In this document: piece by piece, positions 29,870 to 34,740 of the stretch
How positions within the stretch are numbered: the first letter of the stretch is position 1
Layout of the letters: each line of letters begins with the position of its first letter
Source of the DNA: CBDHHC01 sp050633205
GTDB taxonomy: Bacteria; Pseudomonadota; Alphaproteobacteria; Rhizobiales; CBDHHC01
DNA length: 34,740 bases
Reading direction: 5' to 3'
Assembly (NCBI GenBank): GCA_050633205.1
Contig: JBOEGA010000113.1
Span: forward strand, 1 to 34,740
The notes under the pieces: generated by a model
Seen by the model: only the letters and a program-made list of their open reading frames with translations
The model's database searches: none
Told to the model about the DNA's origin: nothing
Translations under genes and position numbers: made by a program

Positions 29870-30978
29870 CCATTAAAATTGACAAACAATATATGCTGGA
29901 TATCCTGTTAAAGCTGTTGAAGATCTCAAGTCCAACAGGCTTTACAGATCAGATCGTGCACTTTGCAGGTGAGGAACTTGAAAGGCTTGATATTCCCTTT
30001 GAATTAACAAGACGTGGTGCAATAAGAGCAACTCTTGAAGGAAAGCAACGTTCTCCTGACAGGGCAACCGTAACCCATCTTGATACTCTTGGCGCAATGG
30101 TAAAAGGCCTTAAAGATAATGGCCGCCTGAGCATAGTTATGATAGGTCACTGGTCATCCCGCTTTGCAGAAGGCGCAAGAGTTACAATCTATACAGATCA
30201 TAGCTCTTACAGAGGTACAATCTTGCCATTAAAAGCCTCTGGACACGTATATAATGAAGAGATTGATTCACAACCCGTCAACTGGAACAATCTTGAAATA
30301 CGCGTTGATGAAAAAGTACATTCCAAAGATGGCTTGAAAAAACTGGGCTTTAATGTTGGTGATTATGTTGCTGTAGATTCCGATCCTGAAATAACTGAAA
30401 GCGGTTACATAAAGGCCAGACATCTTGATAACAAGGCAGGAGTTGCATGCCAGTTAGCGGCCATAAAAGCCATAAGGGATGCAGGCGCTTCCCTCCCGGT
30501 TGATTGCCATCCTCTCTTTACAATATCTGAAGAAGAAGGAACCGGTGCTTCCTCTGTATTGCACGGCGATGTATCCTCTATGGTTGCTATAGACAACTCA
30601 ACAGTGGCCCCGGGTCAGAATTCCAGGGAGGACACGGTAATCATCGCCATTCGTGACCAGGGAAGTATCTACGATTATCACCTCACCCACAAACTCATTC
30701 AACTATGCGAAAATAAAGATATCCCGTATGTCAGGGATATTTTCCTGCACTACCGTTCAGATGCAGCATCAGCTCTGTCTGCAGGAAATGATATTCGGAC
30801 TGCTCTGATCTGCTTCGGACTGGATGCCTCTCACGGATATGAGCGCACTCATATAGATTCCCTTGAATCTTTAGCCCGTCTGATATGTGCATATATGATG
30901 AGCGAAACCGAAATCCCTCGTGATAAAAAGCTACTCGGACCACTTGACGGCTTCACTCAACAGGTTGAGGGTGAATAA
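29866..30978 (+). CDS. NAGGN-operon M42-like metallopeptidase
   Basis: A 370-residue M42/M20-type aminopeptidase-like protein, the third gene of NAGGN operons. Zn-ligand regions are visible: 'TVTHLDTLGAM' (His/Asp), 'ARHLDNKAGVACQLAAI' (bridging Asp), 'TISEEEGTGASSV' (catalytic Glu pair), 'VAIDNSTVAPGQ' (Asp) and the C-terminal 'GLDASHGYERTHIDSLESL' (His). It may degrade the dipeptide after osmotic stress or process precursors; its role is not firmly known. ATG 29866 overlaps the ngg stop. The gene ends 18 bases before the convergent SHOCT gene stop, with a strong shared hairpin. Cytoplasmic. Confidence 0.93.
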   Translation: MTIKIDKQYMLDILLKLLKISSPTGFTDQIVHFAGEELERLDIPFELTRRGAIRATLEGKQRSPDRATVTHLDTLGAMVKGLKDNGRLSIVMIGHWSSRFAEGARVTIYTDHSSYRGTILPLKASGHVYNEEIDSQPVNWNNLEIRVDEKVHSKDGLKKLGFNVGDYVAVDSDPEITESGYIKARHLDNKAGVACQLAAIKAIRDAGASLPVDCHPLFTISEEEGTGASSVLHGDVSSMVAIDNSTVAPGQNSREDTVIIAIRDQGSIYDYHLTHKLIQLCENKDIPYVRDIFLHYRSDAASALSAGNDIRTALICFGLDASHGYERTHIDSLESLARLICAYMMSETEIPRDKKLLGPLDGFTQQVEGE

Positions 30979-30987
30979 TTCTGCAGA

Positions 30988-31016
30988 ACAGGGAGACTAA
31001 CGGTTAGGCTCCCTGT
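30988..31016. terminator. Shared terminator hairpin of the NAGGN operon and the SHOCT gene
   Basis: ACAGGGAG and CTCCCTGT form a perfect 8-bp stem, continued after one mismatch by CTAA / TTAG. It starts ten bases after the peptidase stop and overlaps the last codons and TAG of the convergent SHOCT gene. U-tracts are poor on both sides, so it may act through the collision of convergent transcripts or with Rho. Confidence 0.6.
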
Positions 31017-31641
31017 CTCTTAATAACTTGCTTTTTGCCAGAGAGAACTCCTGTTCCGTAAGTACTCCGGCTCTATATAATTCTGATAGCTCTGACAGCT
31101 TCCTTGAGAGATCTCCCCTTTTCCCTCTTTTTGTCTGCCTCTCCGCCCCTGAATTACTTCTCTGTATACGCCAGTACGTAGCAAGCCATACAAAAATAAC
31201 TGTAATCACAATAACTACTGTTAAAAATAACAGAACTTCAGGATCAAACGGCCGGACCCTTATCAGAAACAGATCTCCATACTTCACGACGCCAACATAT
31301 ACCAGTATAGAAAACGTAATGAGAATAACTACAGAGGAAAATATTGCTGCAATAAACGGCCAGATCGGAAATATAATAGAAAGCACAACCGTATAAATTG
31401 CTGTAAACAGCAGGCAGCTATCTATCAGTATATCCCAGTAAGCCCATTTCAAAAGAGCCGTAAGGCTCATAAACAGGATAACCCAGCTAAACAGAAGCAA
31501 TAACCACCTGTAGGCATTCTTACTGGTAGCAGAAACTTTCCTCTCCTTGTTTTCACCGCGGGGCTGGCGGCCACTCCCCAGAACAGCAGCTATAATGGCC
31601 GCTATCGCAGATACGATACTTCCAACAAGAGTTGGATCCAT
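30997..31641 (-). CDS. Membrane protein with C-terminal SHOCT domain
   Basis: A 214-residue inner-membrane protein of unknown function. Hydrophobic segments lie near residues 5-21, 46-67, 72-95, 96-118 and 133-156, followed by a basic stretch (RQTKRGKRGD). The last ~30 residues are a SHOCT (short C-terminal) domain: 'LSELSELYRAGVLTEQEFSLAKSKLL'. SHOCT domains are oligomerisation or anchoring modules in many unrelated bacterial proteins. The start is secure: AGGAGG five bases before ATG 31641. It follows the Cys-rich secreted gene by 16 bases and probably shares its promoter. The stop codon sits in the convergent terminator hairpin. Confidence 0.85.
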   Translation of the reverse strand: MDPTLVGSIVSAIAAIIAAVLGSGRQPRGENKERKVSATSKNAYRWLLLLFSWVILFMSLTALLKWAYWDILIDSCLLFTAIYTVVLSIIFPIWPFIAAIFSSVVILITFSILVYVGVVKYGDLFLIRVRPFDPEVLLFLTVVIVITVIFVWLATYWRIQRSNSGAERQTKRGKRGDLSRKLSELSELYRAGVLTEQEFSLAKSKLLRDREPNR

Positions 31642-31657
31642 AATAACCTCCTGTTAG

Positions 31658-32281
31658 TTACTCAAGTGATATCTCTTGTGCCCTGCATACGATGACCTGA
31701 AAGCCATCACAGGAGGGCCTGGAACACACTTTCCCTGTTGAAATTACTTTTGTCGGACTCCTGTTACCAATCTTGCGGTCAATCTCGAACGACTTTGCAG
31801 AAGGAGAAAAACCTTTCTGCTTACAAAACGCATCAGCAGCAGGCTTCCCGCACTGACGCCCCCACTCAAGACACCAGTCCAGACGGTTTCCTTTCCATTC
31901 AGGTTTCACAAAGACAGCATCATCAGTCTCAATTCTTGCAACAGCCTTTGCACTCGTTTTGCAAAGGTGGTGAAAGCCTATTCTCCAGCACCTGGTATCC
32001 AGTGAATTGGGCTGGACAAGGACAAGAGTTGCAACCTCTTGTGCACTGAATTTCAGATTTGCTATCCGGTGTAGTTTCTGCTTTGAGTTTTCACTCCAGC
32101 ATACTGCAGAACGTCTGATAGCTTCCTCTCGTCCCTGCGTAGCCGGAACGATCTTATAACAGGATACATCCTGAGGAGTACTCAGGTAACCGGGAACACC
32201 TGCCAGAACAGAGGTATCGAAAAAAGGTAAAATCAGTAGCAACAATACAATTCTGCTTAACAACTTAAAAAAAACTTTCAT
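31658..32281 (-). CDS. Cys-rich secreted protein of unknown function
   Basis: A 207-residue exported protein that I cannot name. A signal peptide is clear (MKVFFKLLSRIVLLLLILPF, cleavage near SVLAG). The mature part has ten cysteines, suggesting five disulfides. The C-terminal half carries 'RLDWCLEWGRQCGKPAADAF' followed by 'CKQKGF' and ends with 'STGKVCSRPSCDGFQVIVC', which looks like a compact disulfide-bonded domain that recurs in bacterial secreted proteins. The N-terminal half has 'CYKIVPATQGREEAIRRSAVC' without known family. ATG 32281 has GGAG seven bases upstream. A recognisable promoter is at 32301-32331. It is likely periplasmic or outer-surface, and co-transcribed with the SHOCT gene. 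Confidence 0.8.
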   Translation of the reverse strand: MKVFFKLLSRIVLLLLILPFFDTSVLAGVPGYLSTPQDVSCYKIVPATQGREEAIRRSAVCWSENSKQKLHRIANLKFSAQEVATLVLVQPNSLDTRCWRIGFHHLCKTSAKAVARIETDDAVFVKPEWKGNRLDWCLEWGRQCGKPAADAFCKQKGFSPSAKSFEIDRKIGNRSPTKVISTGKVCSRPSCDGFQVIVCRAQEISLE

Positions 32282-32300
32282 CACAAAACTCCGTCAATAT

Positions 32301-32331
32301 AGTATAATTAAAAATTACAAAAAATTGTCAC
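32301..32331 (-). promoter_or_regulatory. Sigma-70-like promoter of the Cys-rich/SHOCT gene pair
   Basis: On the minus strand GTGACA (32331-32326) and TATACT (32306-32301) are separated by 19 bases of AT-rich sequence (18 if TGACAA is taken as -35). The predicted start falls just upstream of the ribosome binding site of ATG 32281, so the leader would be very short. Confidence 0.5.
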
Positions 32332-32379
32332 TGCCTTCCGTAAAGTATGAATAATAAAAATATAATTGCAGAAGGCAGT
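32330..32379 (-). terminator. Terminator of the TauD-like gene
   Basis: ACTGCCTTC (32330-32338) and GAAGGCAGT (32371-32379) are perfect 9-bp inverted repeats around a 32-base AT-rich loop. On the minus strand the stem is followed by GACAATTTTTTG, a good U-tract. The stem starts 8 bases after the stop at 32387. Its 3' arm touches the -35 box of the next promoter. Confidence 0.6.
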
Positions 32380-32386
32380 ATTAAAT

Positions 32387-33466
32387 TTAGTCTCGTATAA
32401 TATGCGTCTTTAGAATACTCTTAGGATCAAACACAGGTCCAGCACTCTCCGAAATATAGCGAAGAGTATGCAGGCTGGTTCGTACATAAGTCCGTAGCAC
32501 CATATAGTTCTTCCCCATAATCTGGGGATTTGTATGTAAACCTCGATAATTATTGACAATAAGCAAAGCACCGGGCTTCATAGCAAAAGTCCTGATTTTC
32601 CTTGAAGCCAGTGACTTGAGTTCACGCATCGGATCCGCTAACGAAAACTTCTCCAGTTCGTGAAAATCGGAAAGTGTATGCGGTATCATAACCTCAAAAG
32701 CACCTTTCGAAGAAACACGTAATGTCGGACCGTGGCTGATATAGGAGACCTTGTCAAAACCATACCCTAAAGGAACAGGGAAATAGAGACGCTTTCTTGA
32801 CAACGCTTTTCTGTTTTCGATTGACATACTATCAAAAACATCCAGAAAAGGAATATAACCTATTGTTGTTTGAGCTGTATTCGCAACTCCCAGTGACAGG
32901 CTCCATTCTGGTCTGCACTCCCTTGGAAACGTAGCAAACAATGAATAGAAGTCTCTGGCACGCTGCTTTCTGTATCTCGGTGGACGACTCTTCCTTTTAT
33001 ACTCACTTCGAGGAGTATTACTGAATTTCACATCAATCAGAGAACGTTTCCCCCCTATTGAGTAATTCATAGGGTATCCCAACCTGTATGAGAATGTCAG
33101 AACTATCAAAATTGATAATTCTTTACTCACTGGCAACCCGCAGATATACAATATATCAGCTTCACCATTTCGCGCTCTATTCAGTGCACTCGCAATTTTT
33201 GCAGAATATTTGTCAAGCTCTTCCGCAAGAATTTGCGCTATAGTACAGATTACAACTTCCTCATCCTCTCCAGGTATATTCCTGAATCGATTATATCGCT
33301 TGAATGCTTTTTCAAGCCTGGCCACGTCATCACTATTAAGGTCAATAAGCAAAGCGCGTGACTTGTTCCATTTTGGTTCCAGACTATTGAACTCAATTTC
33401 CTGCTGCAGATTACCAAATGCCTCCACGTTATTTTTATATATCGGAGTTGAAGAAAATTTATTCAT
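32387..33466 (-). CDS. TauD / clavaminate-synthase-like protein, apparently lacking the HxE metal motif
   Basis: A 359-residue protein with the plan of Fe(II)/2-oxoglutarate oxygenases of the AsnO/VioC/clavaminate synthase group: 'ILYICGLPVSKELS' (family GLPV), 'TIGYIPFLDVFDSM', and the C-terminal 'KPGALLIVNNYRGLHTNPQI' with distal His311 and Arg325/329 for 2-oxoglutarate. In relatives an 'FHTE.AFHPYRPDY'-type segment gives the first His and the acid. Here the aligned stretch is 'YSLFATFPRECRPEWSLSLG', in which neither is present; the only other candidate, 'PHTLSDFHE', is misplaced and lacks the acid. It may be inactive, use a changed metal site, or be very divergent. GGGAGG lies eight bases before ATG 33466. 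It stands alone between two AT-rich gaps. Confidence 0.75.
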   Translation of the reverse strand: MNKFSSTPIYKNNVEAFGNLQQEIEFNSLEPKWNKSRALLIDLNSDDVARLEKAFKRYNRFRNIPGEDEEVVICTIAQILAEELDKYSAKIASALNRARNGEADILYICGLPVSKELSILIVLTFSYRLGYPMNYSIGGKRSLIDVKFSNTPRSEYKRKSRPPRYRKQRARDFYSLFATFPRECRPEWSLSLGVANTAQTTIGYIPFLDVFDSMSIENRKALSRKRLYFPVPLGYGFDKVSYISHGPTLRVSSKGAFEVMIPHTLSDFHELEKFSLADPMRELKSLASRKIRTFAMKPGALLIVNNYRGLHTNPQIMGKNYMVLRTYVRTSLHTLRYISESAGPVFDPKSILKTHIIRD

Positions 33467-33831
33467 CAGGCTTTCCTCCCATAAGCACTTATCCCAGATA
33501 CGAATGTCTTAAATAACAATCCATCACCTTTATCTTGAGCTAATAATCAGGAAGAGTAAACAGCATGTAAGCGATTGTTTTAAATCAAATAAAAATCATT
33601 ATAAAGGAAAATGCAATTATATCAAAATGGGTGAATATTTCATTATTTGAGATTTTGATATTTTGAAATTTCACATAATTTGTATTGTTTTAATACTGGT
33701 GATTGGATATGCCTTCTTTAGTGTTAGCATACAAAATTTCATCCCAAAAATTAGTACTAAATCAGAATTGGACTACTTAAGTAACGACATTCAAATGATA
33801 AATTTTATGTGGCAACTAAAGGATACCTGAA
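33467..33831. promoter_or_regulatory. AT-rich divergent intergenic region with paired operator-like dyads
   Basis: This 365-base gap separates the TauD-like gene (minus) from the orphan gene (plus) and is strikingly AT-rich. It contains GTGAATATTTCA (33631-33642) and TGAAATTTCAC (33664-33674); the second holds the perfect palindrome TGAAATTTCA, and the first is its near-copy in the opposite sense. Their centres are ~32 bases apart, three helical turns. No coding frame of note was seen. A firm -35/-10 pair was not assigned for either gene. Confidence 0.4.
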
Positions 33832-34641
33832 ATGACGAGAATAACTGATACTTCAGAACAATTGGATGCTGATTTAAGCATTCAATTAATACAAAAAAGG
33901 TCCACACCAAACTTTCGAGTTTCTTCAAAGGTGATCAATGATATCTCCGGATATTACCTTCTTTACCGAGTATCAAGTATTTTCAATGATAGCGAATATC
34001 AGCAATGTGATATAGATAGTGGATGGTTGGAAAAACAAAAAATTGAAGTTGTTCCAGTAAGAATTGAAGAGAATAATGGCAATCTCGTGTATTCAGATTT
34101 TTATCCAGACGCAAGCATTAATAAACTTGAATCAGTAGCACTAATTACTGAAACAGAAAATGGAACATACAAACTATATGGGTTAGACAAAGATAACGAC
34201 AGTTACCCCGAATTCAATGGAGATTTCACATTACCTGACTCAGAAGAAATGGGTAATAATATTTTTGCTAAAGGTGTGATTTCTGGAAACCATAGACCAA
34301 GCATCACTTATTCCAAAGAGACTTACAATTTTTGCATAGAAAAAGTTGAAAAAAAAATTTTTTACAGCTATCTGGATCAGGGGTATAATATCATAAAAGA
34401 CAATCAGGATAATTTAAGGACAATCGAAGAAAAGAGAGAGATGATAATAAACAGAAGCAGCTTTGTTATTACCGCATCTACCCTGTTAAATGAAGAAAAG
34501 TTCGACCTGCTACATTTTATCTTTAATATGAAAAATATCACGACCAAAGAGTTAGCTGATATAGAAATAGTACGCAATATGTCTCCATCAACTTTACAAT
34601 TTTGCTTGATAACTATGCTAAAAAATACCAAATGCTATTAA
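33832..34641 (+). CDS. Orphan AT-rich hypothetical protein
   Basis: A 269-residue protein without a family that I recognise. It is acidic and rich in Asn, Asp, Ile and Ser, has no signal peptide and no membrane segment, and so is probably cytoplasmic. The first ~140 residues look beta-rich ('SGYYLLYRVSSIFNDSEYQQ', 'ALITETENGTYKLYGLDKDN'). The last ~90 look helical ('DNLRTIEEKREMIINRSSFV', 'LLNEEKFDLLHFIFNM', 'TTKELADIEIVRNMSPSTLQ'). The start ATG 33832 has AAAGGA eight bases upstream, so it looks expressed. Base composition is much lower in GC than the core of the window, which suggests transfer. Downstream 34642-34740 shows nothing clear; the gene may be single or continue an island outside the window. 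Confidence 0.7.
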   Translation: MTRITDTSEQLDADLSIQLIQKRSTPNFRVSSKVINDISGYYLLYRVSSIFNDSEYQQCDIDSGWLEKQKIEVVPVRIEENNGNLVYSDFYPDASINKLESVALITETENGTYKLYGLDKDNDSYPEFNGDFTLPDSEEMGNNIFAKGVISGNHRPSITYSKETYNFCIEKVEKKIFYSYLDQGYNIIKDNQDNLRTIEEKREMIINRSSFVITASTLLNEEKFDLLHFIFNMKNITTKELADIEIVRNMSPSTLQFCLITMLKNTKCY

Positions 34642-34740
34642 GGCTAACATTCTAGCAAAGTTATCATTTGCACAATGCATTAAAGTGAAACAATTAGAGC
34701 AAGTGAAATAATAGAATACATAATATGAATAAGTCGAGAT

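Overview
The window is a chromosomal segment of a Gram-negative bacterium, most likely an alpha- or gammaproteobacterium; the sequence does not settle which. The main clues are the N-acetylglutaminylglutamine (NAGGN) osmoprotectant operon, a periplasmic copper and cytochrome c set, a sigma-54 promoter, an Azotobacter-type FdxA and an Anbu proteasome locus. Base composition looks like mid-forties %GC by eye, and the last ~1.3 kb is clearly more AT-rich. There are about 29 complete genes plus one 5'-truncated gene at the left edge. No rRNA, tRNA, CRISPR array, transposase or integrase was seen.

Layout. (1) 1-211: tail of an unknown gene and a shared terminator. (2) 218-12505, all on the minus strand: a phoH-like ATPase, then the Anbu-type locus. 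It has two parallel module sets: a split set (transglutaminase, alpha-E, circularly permuted ATP-grasp) and a fused set (transglutaminase, ATP-grasp/alpha-E fusion, giant transglutaminase-DUF2126). (3) 12728-20247, minus strand: a tightly packed, partly overlapping run made of an ABC importer (a solute-binding protein with a NosL-like tail, a permease, an unrecognised five-segment membrane protein, an ATPase), then Sco, diheme cytochrome c, a Crp/Fnr regulator, a PCu(A)C copper chaperone and a YeiH-type exporter. It is preceded by a full-consensus sigma-54 promoter with an IHF site. (4) 20589-24681, minus strand: DUF971 protein, AprA/fumarate-reductase-like flavoprotein, two-cluster ferredoxin, HEAT-repeat protein and GntR/UTRA regulator; divergent from these are fdxA and an alpha/beta hydrolase. 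(5) 26361-30978, plus strand: the three-gene NAGGN operon with two start/stop overlaps. (6) 30997-34641: SHOCT membrane protein, a Cys-rich secreted protein, a TauD/clavaminate-synthase-like protein that appears to lack the metal-binding HxE motif, and an AT-rich orphan gene.

How the genes may work together. Regions 3 and 4 are the best candidate for an undescribed system. A sigma-54-controlled importer is physically linked to copper delivery and electron-transfer proteins, and sits next to a soluble flavoprotein, ferredoxin and HEAT module with its own ligand-sensing GntR regulator. A plausible but unproven reading is uptake of a small organosulfur, organonitrogen or oxyanion compound, its cytoplasmic redox conversion by the flavoprotein and ferredoxin, and export of the released anion by the YeiH homologue. 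A copper-related substrate is the main alternative. Region 2 probably makes and degrades an amide-linked peptide or peptide tag: ATP-grasp ligation, transglutaminase-fold cleavage or transfer, and a self-compartmentalised Ntn hydrolase.
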